DNA from: Mycolicibacterium celeriflavum
GTDB taxonomy: Bacteria; Actinomycetota; Actinomycetes; Mycobacteriales; Mycobacteriaceae
Length of the DNA stretch: 64,000 nucleotides
Direction: 5' to 3'
Assembly (NCBI RefSeq): GCF_010731795.1
Contig: NZ_AP022591.1
Location: 2,232,001-2,296,000, forward strand
The translations under genes and the position numbers were made by a program. Shown in pieces: positions 54,216 through 64,000 of this stretch. The notes beneath the pieces were generated by a model, which saw only the letters and a list, made by a program, of their open reading frames with translations, was not told where the DNA came from and did not search any database. Each line of letters opens with the position of its first letter. The first letter of the stretch is position 1.

Positions 54216-55110
54216 ATTCTTCGGCGACGCGGAGGTCGCGGGTGACCTTGGTGCGGGCCTCGAGTTCATCGTCGGGCGGATAGTCGACGCCGACGAGCGT
54301 CAGGCCTTGCGGTGGCGCGGCCGCGAACTCGCTGGAGCGGCGCTCGGCCTTCAACAGCGTGGCGCACCAACCGATCTCGCGACGGTGTTCACCGACCGCC
54401 AGCAGCGCACCCACCAGCGACCGGACCATCGACCAGCAGAACGCGTCGGCGGTCACCTGAGCGGTGACCCGGGTGCCCTCGCTCGACCAGTCGAGGCGCT
54501 GGAGTTCGCGAATGGTGGTGGCGCCTTCGCGGTGCCGGCAGAACGCGGCGAAGTCGTGCAGACCCAACAACTGTCGGGAAGCCTCGGTCATCGCGACGAC
54601 GTCGAGGGAGCGCGGCCAGGCGGTCACATAGCGCGCGTCGTGCGGTTCGACCCCGTACGGAGCCGTCGACAACCGGTAGACATAGTGGCGACGCAGCGCG
54701 GAGAACCGGGCGTCGAAATCCGGCGCGGCCCGAACAGCGTCGAGCACCCGAACGTCGGGAGGCAGGAACCGGCCGAGCCGTCGCACCAGCGGCAGGAACT
54801 CGCTGTCGCCGGGACGCGTGGCGCGCGGGTAGGCGTTCGGCAACGCATCCACCGGCACGTCGACATGGGCGACCTGACCGGTGGCGTGCACCCCCGCGTC
54901 CGTGCGACCCGCCGCCCGTAGCACCACCGGGGTGCGGAATACCGTTGAAAGCGCGTCTTCGAGGACACCGCTCACCGTGCGCTGCCCCGCCTGCACTGCC
55001 CAGCCCGCGAAATCGGTTCCGTCGTAGGCGATGTCGAGCCGGAGACGAACGAGCCCGCCACCGTTGCCGATGGCGGGCTCGGTCACAGCACTACTAGGAC
55101 TTGTCGTCAT
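54214..55110 (-). CDS. truA: tRNA pseudouridine synthase A
   Basis: A 298-residue TruA that makes pseudouridine at positions 38-40 of tRNA anticodon arms. The catalytic Asp is in [31 protein letters not shown] and [14 protein letters not shown] are family motifs. ATG 55108-55110 lies inside rplQ, overlapping it by 17 bases; a later start is possible but would shorten a natural N-terminus. It is the last gene of the alpha operon. Confidence 0.94.
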   Translation of the reverse strand: MTTSPSSAVTEPAIGNGGGLVRLRLDIAYDGTDFAGWAVQAGQRTVSGVLEDALSTVFRTPVVLRAAGRTDAGVHATGQVAHVDVPVDALPNAYPRATRPGDSEFLPLVRRLGRFLPPDVRVLDAVRAAPDFDARFSALRRHYVYRLSTAPYGVEPHDARYVTAWPRSLDVVAMTEASRQLLGLHDFAAFCRHREGATTIRELQRLDWSSEGTRVTAQVTADAFCWSMVRSLVGALLAVGEHRREIGWCATLLKAERRSSEFAAAPPQGLTLVGVDYPPDDELEARTKVTRDLRVAEE

Positions 55111-55702
55111 CCTTGGCTTCGGCCGTCTCGGCCTCGGCGGCCGTCTGGGCCTCGGCGGGCGCCTCGGCCTCGGTGGCTTCAGTCGAGTCGGCCTTGGCGT
55201 CCTCGACCGACTCGTCCTCAGTCGGCCCCTCGGTGGCCTCCGGCTCGACGGCCGCCTGCGGCGCGGCCGCCGCGGCGACGGGCTGCTCGGCGGACTTCTG
55301 TGCGCCCCCGGCCCGACGAGCCCGGTTGGCCTCCGAAGTCACCGTCTTCTCCCGGACCAGCTCGATGACCGCCATGGGCGCGTTGTCGCCCTTGCGGTTC
55401 TCGACCTTGATGATGCGGGTGTAGCCACCGTTACGGTCGGCGAAGAACGGACCGATCTCGGCGAACAACACATGCACGATGTCCTTGTCGCGGATCTTCT
55501 TCATCACCTCACGCCGGTTGTGCAGTGTGCCCTTCTTGGCGTGGGTGATGAGCTTCTCCGCATAGGGCCGCAACGCCCGCGCCTTGGGCTCGGTCGTCTT
55601 GATCCGGCCGTGCTCGAAGAGCGCCGTGGCCAGATTGGCCAGCAGCGCCTTCTGGTGAGCGGACCCGCCGCCGAGGCGAGGACCCTTGGTGGGCTTGGGC
55701 AT
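55094..55702 (-). CDS. rplQ: 50S ribosomal protein L17 with acidic C-terminal extension
   Basis: A 202-residue L17. Residues 1-120 are the conserved core ([50 protein letters not shown]). The remaining about 80 residues are an Ala/Glu/Asp-rich, probably disordered tail (for example [20 protein letters not shown]); mycobacterial L17 has such a tail and here it is rather long. It lies 91 bases after rpoA. Confidence 0.96.
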   Translation of the reverse strand: MPKPTKGPRLGGGSAHQKALLANLATALFEHGRIKTTEPKARALRPYAEKLITHAKKGTLHNRREVMKKIRDKDIVHVLFAEIGPFFADRNGGYTRIIKVENRKGDNAPMAVIELVREKTVTSEANRARRAGGAQKSAEQPVAAAAAPQAAVEPEATEGPTEDESVEDAKADSTEATEAEAPAEAQTAAEAETAEAKDDDKS

Positions 55703-55793
55703 TGCGACTATCTCCTAAATGCGGCCGGTCCCCGTATCAGGTAGGACCGGGACGGTTTCGGGCGGGCGAAACTGGGGTGGGTATGGGCCCCGG

Positions 55794-56861
<1,068 letters not shown>

Positions 56862-56895
56862 CTACGGCACCCGCTATTTGATGCCGCGTTATTCC

Positions 56896-56941
56896 TTCCC
56901 CCGCGAGCGGGGAAAGAGCCCACCGCCATCCGGGCGGTGGG
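56896..56941 (-). promoter_or_regulatory. Two hairpins between rpsD and rpoA
   Basis: On the minus strand CCCACCGCC pairs with GGCGGTGGG (56919-56941) and is followed by TTTCCCC, the arm of a second hairpin TTCCCC/GGGGAA (56896-56913). They could act as a partial terminator, a processing site or a site of translational feedback. No function is known to me. Confidence 0.45.
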
Positions 56942-56946
56942 AAGTC

Positions 56947-57552
56947 TTACTTCGAGTAGAGCTCGACGATCAGCTGCTCGGAGAGCGGGACGTCGATCTG
57001 CGCGCGCTCCGGCAGCTGATGCACCAGGATGCGCTGGCGTTCACCGACGACCTGAAGCCACGACGGGATCGGCCGATCGCCCGCGGTTTCCCGGGCGATC
57101 AGGAACGGATCGGTGTTCAGCGACTTCTCCTTCACGTCGATGATGTCGTACTGCGACACCCGGTAGCTCGGGATGTCGACCTTGACACCGTTGACGGTGA
57201 AGTGGCCGTGGCTGACCAGCTGGCGGGCCATCCGGCGGGTGCGCGCCAGGCCGGCGCGGTACACCACGTTGTCCAGGCGGCTCTCCAGGATGCGCAGCAG
57301 GTTGTCACCGGTCTTGCCGGGCTGACGCACCGCCTCGTCGTAGTAGCGACGGAACTGCTTCTCCATCACGCCGTAGGTGAAGCGGGCCTTCTGCTTCTCC
57401 TGCAGCTGCAGGCGGTACTCGCTCTCCTTGATCCGCGCGCGGCCGTGCTGGCCGGGCGGGTAGGGGCGCTTCTCGAACGACTGATCGCCGCCGACCAGGT
57501 CCACGCCGAGACGGCGTGACTTGCGGGTCGCGGGTCCGGTGTAACGAGCCAT
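56947..57552 (-). CDS. rpsD: 30S ribosomal protein S4
   Basis: A 201-residue S4, a primary 16S rRNA binder. It has MARYTGPATRKSRRLGVDL, the S4 RNA-binding domain LESRLDNVVYRAGLARTRR and QLVSHGHFTVNGVKVDIPS. The start follows rpsK by 14 bases. The Cys-rich zinc site found in some S4 proteins is absent. Confidence 0.97.
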   Translation of the reverse strand: MARYTGPATRKSRRLGVDLVGGDQSFEKRPYPPGQHGRARIKESEYRLQLQEKQKARFTYGVMEKQFRRYYDEAVRQPGKTGDNLLRILESRLDNVVYRAGLARTRRMARQLVSHGHFTVNGVKVDIPSYRVSQYDIIDVKEKSLNTDPFLIARETAGDRPIPSWLQVVGERQRILVHQLPERAQIDVPLSEQLIVELYSK

Positions 57553-57566
57553 TAGTCAGATCCTCC

Positions 57567-57986
57567 CTAGACCCTGCGCCGCTTGGGCGGACGGCAGCCG
57601 TTGTGTGGCTGCGGCGTGACATCGGCGATCGCGCCGACCTCGAGGCCGGCGGCCTGCAGCGATCGGATGGCGGTCTCGCGGCCCGAGCCGGGACCCTTGA
57701 CGAACACGTCGACCTTCTTCACGCCGTGTTCCTGCGCCTTGCGGGCGGCGTTCTCGGCGGCCAGCTGCGCAGCGAACGGCGTGGACTTACGCGAGCCCTT
57801 GAAGCCCACATGGCCCGACGACGCCCAGGCGATGACGTTGCCCTGCGGATCGGTGATCGTCACGATCGTGTTGTTGAACGTGCTCTTGATGTGCGCGGCG
57901 CCGTGCGGGACGTTCTTCTTTTCCCGGCGACGGGTCTTCTGCCCCTTCTTAGGAGATGAAGCAGCGGCTTTTTTAGCTGGAGGCAT
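57567..57986 (-). CDS. rpsK: 30S ribosomal protein S11
   Basis: A 139-residue S11. It has a basic N-terminal extension ([20 protein letters not shown]), then [19 protein letters not shown] and the end [18 protein letters not shown] that binds 16S rRNA. It is 4 bases downstream of rpsM. Confidence 0.97.
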   Translation of the reverse strand: MPPAKKAAASSPKKGQKTRRREKKNVPHGAAHIKSTFNNTIVTITDPQGNVIAWASSGHVGFKGSRKSTPFAAQLAAENAARKAQEHGVKKVDVFVKGPGSGRETAIRSLQAAGLEVGAIADVTPQPHNGCRPPKRRRV

Positions 57987-57990
57987 CTAC

Positions 57991-58365
57991 TTACCTGGCC
58001 TTCTTCTTGCCCGCGATGGTGCGCTTGGGACCCTTACGGGTGCGCGCGTTGGTCTTGGTCCGCTGACCGCGCACCGGAAGGCCGCGGCGGTGCCGCAGAC
58101 CCTGGTAGCAGCCGATCTCGATCTTGCGGCGGATATCGGACTGCACCTCGCGACGCAGATCGCCCTCCACCTTGAGGTTGCCCTCGATGTAATCGCGCAG
58201 CGCCGTCACCTGATCATCGGTGAGGTCTTTGGTGCGCTGGTCCTTGTCGATACCGGTCGCGGCCAGGATCTCCTGGGACCGGGTACGGCCGACGCCGTAG
58301 ATGTAGGTCAGCGCGATCTCCATGCGCTTGTCGCGCGGGAGGTCGACGCCCATGAGACGTGCCAT
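57991..58365 (-). CDS. rpsM: 30S ribosomal protein S13
   Basis: A 124-residue S13 with [40 protein letters not shown] and the basic tail [18 protein letters not shown] that reaches the P-site tRNA. It follows rpmJ after a 185-base gap in which I see no gene. Confidence 0.97.
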   Translation of the reverse strand: MARLMGVDLPRDKRMEIALTYIYGVGRTRSQEILAATGIDKDQRTKDLTDDQVTALRDYIEGNLKVEGDLRREVQSDIRRKIEIGCYQGLRHRRGLPVRGQRTKTNARTRKGPKRTIAGKKKAR

Positions 58366-58550
58366 CAGGCAGTGTTCCTTCTTCTATGCGGAGGTCTGGT
58401 CCCAGCCCGTTCCTGCTACGCAGGGTTCGGCCTCCGTGCCAAACGTTCAGAGTCTTCGGCTCTTCGCCTAGCGGCTCATCGCAAGCGGCGTATCCGCTCA
58501 GTGGTGCTGGGAGTTCATCATTGAGTTGTGAAAGACAGCGGAAGCCTTGA

Positions 58551-58664
58551 CTAACCCTGTCTTTGCTTGTGTCGCGGATCTGAGCAGATCACCATGACCC
58601 GCCCATGCCGGCGGATCACCCTGCACTTATCGCAAATGGGCTTGACGCTCGGGTTCACCTTCAC
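58551..58664 (-). CDS. rpmJ: 50S ribosomal protein L36
   Basis: A 37-residue L36, starting at GTG 58662-58664. It begins [19 protein letters not shown] and ends DPRHKQRQG, with Cys, Cys, Cys and His (ICDKC ... ICSDPRH) for one zinc ion. The zinc-binding form suggests there may be a zinc-free paralogue elsewhere, as in other mycobacteria. It is short enough to be missed by automatic annotation. AGAAGGA lies about 12 bases upstream. It lies 26 bases downstream of infA. Confidence 0.96.
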
Positions 58665-58690
58665 GGCTTGTTCGATCCTTCTAGGTCTAG

Positions 58691-58912
58691 TTACTTGTAC
58701 CGGTAAACGATGCGGCCCCGGGACAGGTCGTAGGGAGACAACTCCACCACGACGCGGTCCTCGGGCAGGATGCGGATGTAGTGCTGCCGCATCTTGCCGC
58801 TGATGTGGGCAAGGACCTTGTGTCCGTTCTCCAGCTCAATGCGGAACATCGCATTGGGCAGAGGTTCGACCACCCGGCCCTCGACCTCGATGGCACCGTC
58901 TTTCTTGGCCAT
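58691..58912 (-). CDS. infA: Translation initiation factor IF-1
   Basis: A 73-residue OB-fold protein ([52 protein letters not shown]). It binds the ribosomal A site during initiation. It is the first gene of the leftward operon infA-rpmJ-rpsM-rpsK-rpsD-rpoA-rplQ-truA. The promoter must lie in the 249 bases before the divergent receiver-reductase gene, but I could not fix a clear -10/-35 pair. Confidence 0.97.
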
Positions 58913-59161
58913 TGTGTTTCGGAGATCCTCCGTGTCCGTCTAGATCGTTGGCGCCCTTATGGCGCAGAATCCGCTCCGACTACAAAACGTGAGCCAGTAG
59001 CCAGAAATTCCAGAACAGGGCACGCAAGAGTCGGCGCGATCACCGCACCGTCGGTCCATATTACCTGCTGGAGCGCTCGCCCCAAAATCGCGGAACGAGC
59101 GCCTCACAGCGGCCGCAGTGACCACCATATCCGCTGGACAACCGGCGCATACTTGTTGTCG

Positions 59162-60862
59162 ATGACCGGCCCCACCCCGCAACCTCGCAAGCCCGTGATC
59201 CTCTCCGTCGACGACGACCCTGCCGTTTCGCGCGCGGTCGCCCGCGATCTGCGACGGCACTACGGCGAGAACTTCCGCATCGTGCGCGCCGAATCGGGGC
59301 CCGACGCGCTGGAGACCCTCAACGAGCTGAAGCTGCGCGGCGAAACCGTCGCGGTGTTCGTCGCCGACTACCGGATGCCGCAGATGAGCGGTATCGATTT
59401 CCTCGAAGAGGCGATGGACATCTACCCGATGGCCCGCCGGGTGCTGCTCACCGCGTACGCGGACACCCACGCCGCGATCGACGCCATCAACGTGGTCGAC
59501 CTGGACCACTACCTGCTCAAGCCCTGGGATCCGCCGGAGGAGAAGCTCTACCCGGTGCTCGACGCGCTCATCGAGGCGTGGCGCGAAACGGGCGACCGCG
59601 CAATTCCCCACACCAAGGTGATCGGCCACCGCTGGAACGAGCGGTCCTGGCAGGTGCGCCAGTTCCTGGCGCGCAATCAGCACTCATTCCGCTCGTTCAT
59701 GGCCGACGAGCAGAAGGGCAAGCAGCTTCTGGACGCCGCCGGGCTCGACGAGTTCCGGCTCCCGGTGGTGATCTCCGAGCAGGGCGAGACGCTCGTCGAG
59801 CCGAGCGACGCCGAACTGGCCGCGATGCTCGGGCTGTCGACCGACCCAACGCTAGAGCTCTATGACCTCGCGGTGATCGGCGGCGGACCAGCGGGACTGG
59901 CCGCCGCGGTGTACGGCGCATCAGAGGGGTTGAACACCGTCCTGATCGAGGAGACCACGACCGGCGGCCAGGCCGGACGCAGTTCACGCATCGAGAACTA
60001 CCTCGGATTCCCGACCGGCATATCGGGCGCCGAGCTGACCACCTCGGCGCGCCGGCAGGCCGAGCGGTTCGGGGCCGAGGTCATCACGACGCGCAAGGCG
60101 GTCAGGCTGCACGCCGACGACAGCGGTTCGGCGCGGACCATCGAATTCGCCGACGGCGGAGCCATCGCGGCCCGAGCGGTCATCCTCGCCACCGGCGTCG
60201 CGTACCGCCAGCTGCGCGACGTGCCGGGCTGCTGGGACGACCCGAACGAGAACGCCTGCAATTACATCGGCCGCGGCGTTTTCTACGGCGCGTCGGTGTC
60301 GGACTCCGCGGAGTGCGAAGGCGAGGACGTGTACATCGTGGGCGGCGCCAACTCGGCTGGCCAGGCCGCCATCTACATGTCGGAGAAGGCCAAGTCGGTG
60401 ACGCTGCTGGTGCGCGGGCCGTCGCTGGCGGCGTCGATGTCGCACTATCTCGTCGAGCGCATCGAGAAGAACCCGAAGATCTCGGTGCGCACCTGCACCG
60501 AGGTCGTCGACACGGTCGGCGAGGACGACCATCTTGCGGGCCTGGTCCTGCTCGACAAGCAGACAGGCGCTACGGAGCGCGTCAACTGCGATCGGATGTG
60601 CTGCTTCATCGGCGCCGAACCGCGCACCGATTGGCTGGATCTCGTCGCGAAGGACGACCACGGGTTCATTCTGTCCGGCCCGGATGTGACGAAGGTCGCG
60701 GGCTGGACACTGGACCGTCCCCCGCATCACCTGGAAACAAGCGTGCCCGGTGTGTTTGTTGCAGGAGACGTGCGCTCCGAATCCGCCAAACGGGTGGCGG
60801 CCGCCGTCGGCGAAGGGTCGATGGCAGTGATGTTGGTGCACCGGTACCTGGCGGAAGCCTAG
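59162..60862 (+). CDS. Response regulator fused to a thioredoxin reductase-like flavoprotein
   Basis: A 566-residue two-domain protein. Residues 10-130 form a receiver: acid pocket VDDDP (Asp17-19), phospho-acceptor Asp69 in VADYRMPQMSG, Thr97 in LLTAYAD and Lys120 in LLKPWD. After a linker, the TrxR-like part has VIGGGPAGLAAAVYG (FAD, about residue 240), TGGQAGRSSRIENYLG, YIVGGANSAGQAA (NAD(P)H) and PGVFVAGDVR. Where TrxR has ACATC, this protein has YGASV, so the redox disulfide is lost; electrons must leave by another way. ATG 59162 gives MTGPTPQPRK. The histidine kinase gene follows after 10 bases, probably as its partner. Confidence 0.9.
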   Translation: MTGPTPQPRKPVILSVDDDPAVSRAVARDLRRHYGENFRIVRAESGPDALETLNELKLRGETVAVFVADYRMPQMSGIDFLEEAMDIYPMARRVLLTAYADTHAAIDAINVVDLDHYLLKPWDPPEEKLYPVLDALIEAWRETGDRAIPHTKVIGHRWNERSWQVRQFLARNQHSFRSFMADEQKGKQLLDAAGLDEFRLPVVISEQGETLVEPSDAELAAMLGLSTDPTLELYDLAVIGGGPAGLAAAVYGASEGLNTVLIEETTTGGQAGRSSRIENYLGFPTGISGAELTTSARRQAERFGAEVITTRKAVRLHADDSGSARTIEFADGGAIAARAVILATGVAYRQLRDVPGCWDDPNENACNYIGRGVFYGASVSDSAECEGEDVYIVGGANSAGQAAIYMSEKAKSVTLLVRGPSLAASMSHYLVERIEKNPKISVRTCTEVVDTVGEDDHLAGLVLLDKQTGATERVNCDRMCCFIGAEPRTDWLDLVAKDDHGFILSGPDVTKVAGWTLDRPPHHLETSVPGVFVAGDVRSESAKRVAAAVGEGSMAVMLVHRYLAEA

Positions 60863-60872
60863 GAGGAACGAC

Positions 60873-62372
60873 ATGGGCGACTCACCCCAGTGCCTGCCCG
60901 ACGAACTGCGGACGCTGTTCCTGTTCGAGAAGCTGACCGACGCGCAGCTTCAAATCCTGTGCGAGAACGGGCACATCCAGACGTTCGAACCCGGACCCGT
61001 CGTCGTGGAGGGCGAGCCGGCGACCTGTTTCTACGTGTTGATCGACGGTGAGTTGGTGATGTCGAAGCGCTCGGGTGGTGTCGATATCGAGACCAACCGC
61101 ACCTCGCAGCGCGGCGTGTACTGCGGGGCGTGGTCGGCGTACATCCCCGGCGCCGAAGCGGCCTACTCCGCATCGGTGCGAGTCACCAAGCCGTCGCGGT
61201 TCTTCGTGCTCGACGCGGACGCATTCGCGCGCTTCATGCAGTCGGAATTCCCGATGGCCGTGCATCTACTCGAAGGACACCTGGTCGGCGGCCGACGGCA
61301 CAGCCAGATCATCGGCCAGCGCGAGAAGTTGTTGGCGCTCGGCCAACTTTCGGCGGGGCTGACCCATCAGCTCAACAATCCCGCAGCGGCAACTGCCCGT
61401 GCTGTTGCGGATCTGCGTGACCGCGTCGGCAAGATGCGACACAAGCTGTCGATGCTGGCCGACGGGAAGTTCAGCCCGGAAGCCTTGTGCGTGCTGGTGC
61501 GGATACAGGACGAAGTCGCCGAGCAGGTCGCCAAGTCCAAGGCGACCGAACTCACCGCGCTCGAAGCCGCCGACCGCGAGGAAGCGATCGGCGAATGGCT
61601 CGAGGGGCACGGCATCAGCGGCGGATGGGATTACGCACCGACTTTCGTCGACGCCGGACTGGACACCGATTGGCTGGAACGGGTTTCGGCGTCGGTCGAC
61701 GAGGTCTTGGGACAAGAGCAGGCGTCGGCGTCGTTGCAGGGCGCCATTGGCTGGCTGAAGTACACGATCGACACCGAACTGCTGATGAACCAGATCGCCG
61801 AGGCGAGCAAGCGGATCTCGGCGCTGCTCGCCGGCGCCAAGCAGTACTCGCAGATGGATCGCGCGCCCTACCAGCCCGCCGACGTCCACGAACTTCTGCA
61901 CAGCACGCTGATGATGTTCGGCGAGAAGGTCGGCAAGGACCGGCCAGTCAGGGTCGTCAAGGAACTGGACAAATCGATACCCGAATTGTTCTGCTACCCA
62001 GGTGATCTCAATCAGGTGTGGACGAACATCATCGACAACGCGATCCAGGCGATGGGTGGTCGCGGCACGTTGACGTTGCGGACCATGCGGGAGAACGAAG
62101 AGATGATCCGCGTTGAGATCTGCGACGACGGGCCGGGCATCCCCGAGGACATCATCGGCAACATCTTCAACCCGTTCTTCACCACCAAGCCGTTCGGCGA
62201 GGGCACCGGTCTCGGGTTGGATTTGGCCCGTCGAATAGTGGTGGAGAAGCACCACGGTGACCTACGAGTCGAGTCCGAACCCGGGTACACGAAATTCATC
62301 GTGTTACTGCCACTGTTGGCTCCCGGCCCGGAGGCGTCGACGCCGACAGAACTCACTGCCACAGCGGAATAG
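60873..62372 (+). CDS. Sensor histidine kinase with cyclic nucleotide-binding domain
   Basis: A 499-residue soluble kinase without membrane helices. Residues 10-140 are a cNMP-binding (CAP-type) beta barrel (LFLFEKLTDAQLQILCENG, VVVEGEPATCFYVLIDGELVM). The phospho-acceptor His165 is in LSAGLTHQLNNPAAATA. The HATPase part has NIIDNAIQAM (N box), CDDGPGIPEDI (G1) and FFTTKPFGEGTGLGL (F/G2). A long coiled region of about 130 residues separates the H box from the ATPase. The likely partner is the receiver-TrxR protein directly upstream. The ligand is unknown; the PRAA(S/T)-type cyclic-nucleotide pocket motif is not evident, so it may not be cAMP. AGGAGG lies before the ATG. Confidence 0.9.
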   Translation: MGDSPQCLPDELRTLFLFEKLTDAQLQILCENGHIQTFEPGPVVVEGEPATCFYVLIDGELVMSKRSGGVDIETNRTSQRGVYCGAWSAYIPGAEAAYSASVRVTKPSRFFVLDADAFARFMQSEFPMAVHLLEGHLVGGRRHSQIIGQREKLLALGQLSAGLTHQLNNPAAATARAVADLRDRVGKMRHKLSMLADGKFSPEALCVLVRIQDEVAEQVAKSKATELTALEAADREEAIGEWLEGHGISGGWDYAPTFVDAGLDTDWLERVSASVDEVLGQEQASASLQGAIGWLKYTIDTELLMNQIAEASKRISALLAGAKQYSQMDRAPYQPADVHELLHSTLMMFGEKVGKDRPVRVVKELDKSIPELFCYPGDLNQVWTNIIDNAIQAMGGRGTLTLRTMRENEEMIRVEICDDGPGIPEDIIGNIFNPFFTTKPFGEGTGLGLDLARRIVVEKHHGDLRVESEPGYTKFIVLLPLLAPGPEASTPTELTATAE

Positions 62373-62401
62373 CCGGACGACACGGAAGGGTTGCAGCGAC
62401 C

Positions 62402-63247
62402 ATGACGAAACCGGATCTCGGCGCGTACGGCGCGTTCGGTCACTACTCGATGTGGCAGCAACTCAGCGCGGACCAATTACGGGCGATCGAAGGCCTCGGC
62501 TACGGGGCCATCTGGGCGGGCGGCTCTCCCGCGGCCGAATTACGCTGGGTGGAGCCGATTCTCGAGGCGACCAGCAGTATCAAACTGGCGACGGGCATCG
62601 TCAACATCTGGACCGCCGGCGCGGGGCCGGTCAGCGAGTCCTACCACCGCATCGACAACGCCTACCCGGGCCGGTTCCTGCTCGGAATCGGCGTCGGCCA
62701 CCCGGAGGCGCACACCGAATACAAGAAGCCCTACGACGCGCTCACCGAATACCTCGACAAGCTCGACGAGTACGGCGTTCCCAAGGACCGTCGGGTGGTT
62801 GCCGCGCTGGGGCCGCGAGTGCTGAAGCTGTCGGCGCAGCGCTCGGCCGGGCCGCATCCATATTTGACGACGCCCGAGCACACCGCCGAAGCACGTAGGC
62901 TGCTCGGCCCCGAGGCGTTCATCGCGCCCGAGCACAAGGTCGTGCCGACGACAGATGCCGAGAAAGCCCGCGCCGTCGGCCGCAAAGCGCTCGAGATCTA
63001 CCTCAACCTGACGAACTACCTCAACAGCTGGAAGCGGTTGGGCTTCACCGACGCCGATGTCGCCAAGCCCGGCAGCGACCGCCTCGTCGACGCCCTGGTC
63101 GCCTATGGCACCGTCGACGCGATAGCCGCACGATTGAAGGAGCACCTCGACGCGGGAGCGGACCACGTTCCCGTGCAGGTGCTCACCCGACCGGACAAAC
63201 TGGTGGACGCACTCGCCGATCTGGCCCGCCCGCTCGGCCTCAACTGA
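62402..63247 (+). CDS. LLM class F420-dependent oxidoreductase (Rv3463-like)
   Basis: A 281-residue luciferase-like enzyme of the short TIGR03620-type mycobacterial family. It has LGYGAIWAGGSPAAELRWVE, LATGIVNIWTAGAGPVSES, YPGRFLLGIGVGHPEAHTEY and the C-terminal GADHVPVQVLTRPD. It probably uses F420; the substrate is unknown. It lies 29 bases after the kinase gene, so it may be co-transcribed with the redox-signalling pair. At this place M. tuberculosis has Rv3463. A close paralogue follows. Confidence 0.88.
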   Translation: MTKPDLGAYGAFGHYSMWQQLSADQLRAIEGLGYGAIWAGGSPAAELRWVEPILEATSSIKLATGIVNIWTAGAGPVSESYHRIDNAYPGRFLLGIGVGHPEAHTEYKKPYDALTEYLDKLDEYGVPKDRRVVAALGPRVLKLSAQRSAGPHPYLTTPEHTAEARRLLGPEAFIAPEHKVVPTTDAEKARAVGRKALEIYLNLTNYLNSWKRLGFTDADVAKPGSDRLVDALVAYGTVDAIAARLKEHLDAGADHVPVQVLTRPDKLVDALADLARPLGLN

Positions 63248-63262
63248 CACAGGGGGAACCGC

Positions 63263-64000
63263 ATGACTGAGCTCAAGCCCGATTTCGGCCGCTACGGCGT
63301 CTGGACGTTCGGCGTCCCCAAGCCAGAGCAGGCGGTAGAGATCGAGAAGCTCGGCTACGGCGCGGTGTGGATCGGCGGATCGCCCGCCGGCAACCTCGAA
63401 TACGTCGAGCCCATCCTCGAGCGCACAGAGAATCTCCAGGTCGCCACCGGCATCATCAACGTGTGGACGGCGCCTGCCGACGAGGTCGCCGAGGCGTACC
63501 ACCGCGTCGAGGACGCTTATCCGGGACGGTTCCTGCTCGGCATCGGCATCGGCCATCCCGAACACACCGAGGAGTACCGCAAACCGTACGACGTGTTGGT
63601 CGAGTACCTCGACGCGCTGGATGCCAAGAAGGTGCCGACAAGCCGGCGCGTGATAGCCGCGTTGGGCCCGAAGGTGCTCAAGCTGGCCGCGCAGCGCAGC
63701 GCCGGAGCGCATCCGTACCTCACCACGCCGCAACACACCGGTGAGGCGCGAAATCTCTTGGGTCCCACGGTGTTCATCGCCCCTGAGCACAAAGTCGTGT
63801 TGGCCCGAGACGCAGAGGCGTCCCGCAAGATCGGCCGTGAGACCGTCGATTTCTACCTGAACCTGTCGAACTATCTCAACAACTGGAAGCGGTTGGGCTT
63901 CACCGACGAGGACGTCGAGAAACCCGGCAGCGACCGGCTGATCGACGCGGTTGTCGCGCACGGTACGACGGAAGCGATCGCCGCGCGGCTCAACGAACAC
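63263..64000 (+). CDS. LLM class F420-dependent oxidoreductase, 3' truncated by window
   Basis: The frame is open from ATG 63263 (GGGGGA 7 bases upstream) to the window end, 246 codons. It is a tandem paralogue of the preceding gene: IEKLGYGAVWIGGSPAGNL, VATGIINVWTAPADEV, YPGRFLLGIGIGHPEHTEEY, AALGPKVLKLAAQRSAGAHP. About 40 C-terminal residues are missing. The two copies share the full frame with no insertions seen by eye, and differ mostly on the N-terminal face. The 15-base gap suggests one transcript. The substrate is unknown. Confidence 0.87.
   Translation, partial: MTELKPDFGRYGVWTFGVPKPEQAVEIEKLGYGAVWIGGSPAGNLEYVEPILERTENLQVATGIINVWTAPADEVAEAYHRVEDAYPGRFLLGIGIGHPEHTEEYRKPYDVLVEYLDALDAKKVPTSRRVIAALGPKVLKLAAQRSAGAHPYLTTPQHTGEARNLLGPTVFIAPEHKVVLARDAEASRKIGRETVDFYLNLSNYLNNWKRLGFTDEDVEKPGSDRLIDAVVAHGTTEAIAARLNEH

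Overview
The window is a piece of a mycobacterial chromosome, most likely from a rapidly growing, environmental Mycobacterium/Mycolicibacterium. Base composition is high in G+C. The gene order matches the conserved stretch that in M. tuberculosis runs from about Rv3401 to Rv3463: GH65 hydrolase, choD, guaB3-guaB2, DUF5319 gene, rsdA-sigD, whiB3, groEL1-groES, the t6A/alr cluster, gadB, nnrD, glmS, an Rv3439c/Rv3440c-like pair, glmM, rpsI-rplM, the ESX-4 locus, two cutinases, truA and the alpha operon of ribosomal genes. Identification rests on protein motifs and synteny recalled from knowledge; no database search was run.

Layout. 1-7.1 kb: 3' end of a GH65 phosphorylase gene, a PhoU regulator, a cholesterol-oxidase-like GMC oxidoreductase, a small zinc-ribbon protein, guaB3 and guaB2, and a divergent DUF5319 gene. 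7.1-10.3 kb: the sigma factor sigD with its membrane anti-sigma factor, a TPR-like protein and the Fe-S regulator whiB3 behind a long leader. 10.3-11.6 kb: a type I DAHP synthase with an apparent leaderless leader peptide and attenuator. 11.6-17.5 kb: an accessory five-gene catabolic operon (two mycofactocin-type SDRs, a carboxymuconolactone-decarboxylase-like protein, an aldehyde dehydrogenase, a P450) divergent from a TetR regulator, with palindromic operators between. 17.5-20.2 kb: nagA and a sugar-porter MFS gene behind a DasR-type operator. 20.2-22.5 kb: groES-groEL1 under a CIRCE element. 22.5-33 kb: a tightly packed leftward run, glmS-hydrolase-nnrD-gadB-alr-hydrolase-tsaE-tsaB-rimI-tsaD, combining cell-wall precursor supply, metabolite repair and tRNA t6A synthesis. 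33-37.1 kb: rightward genes for an alpha/beta-fold protein, an F420-type luciferase-like oxidoreductase, a DEAD-box helicase, a broken 13E12/HNH-like fragment and an orphan small gene. 37.1-42.1 kb: a pair of predicted type VII secretion substrates, glmM, a small secreted protein and rpsI-rplM. 42.4-52.5 kb: an Excalibur protein and the complete ESX-4 locus. 52.6-58.9 kb: two cutinase-like esterases and truA-rplQ-rpoA-rpsD-rpsK-rpsM-rpmJ-infA. 59.1-64 kb: a response regulator fused to a thioredoxin-reductase-like enzyme that lacks the redox CxxC, a histidine kinase with a cyclic-nucleotide-binding domain, and two tandem F420-type luciferase-like oxidoreductases, the second cut by the window edge.

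The points I find most worth following are the aromatic leader-peptide attenuator before the DAHP synthase, the kinase/receiver-reductase pair, the mycofactocin/P450 operon with its operators, the DasR-like site before the MFS-nagA pair, and the predicted secretion substrates near ESX-4. No tRNA, rRNA, CRISPR array, prophage or intact insertion sequence was seen.
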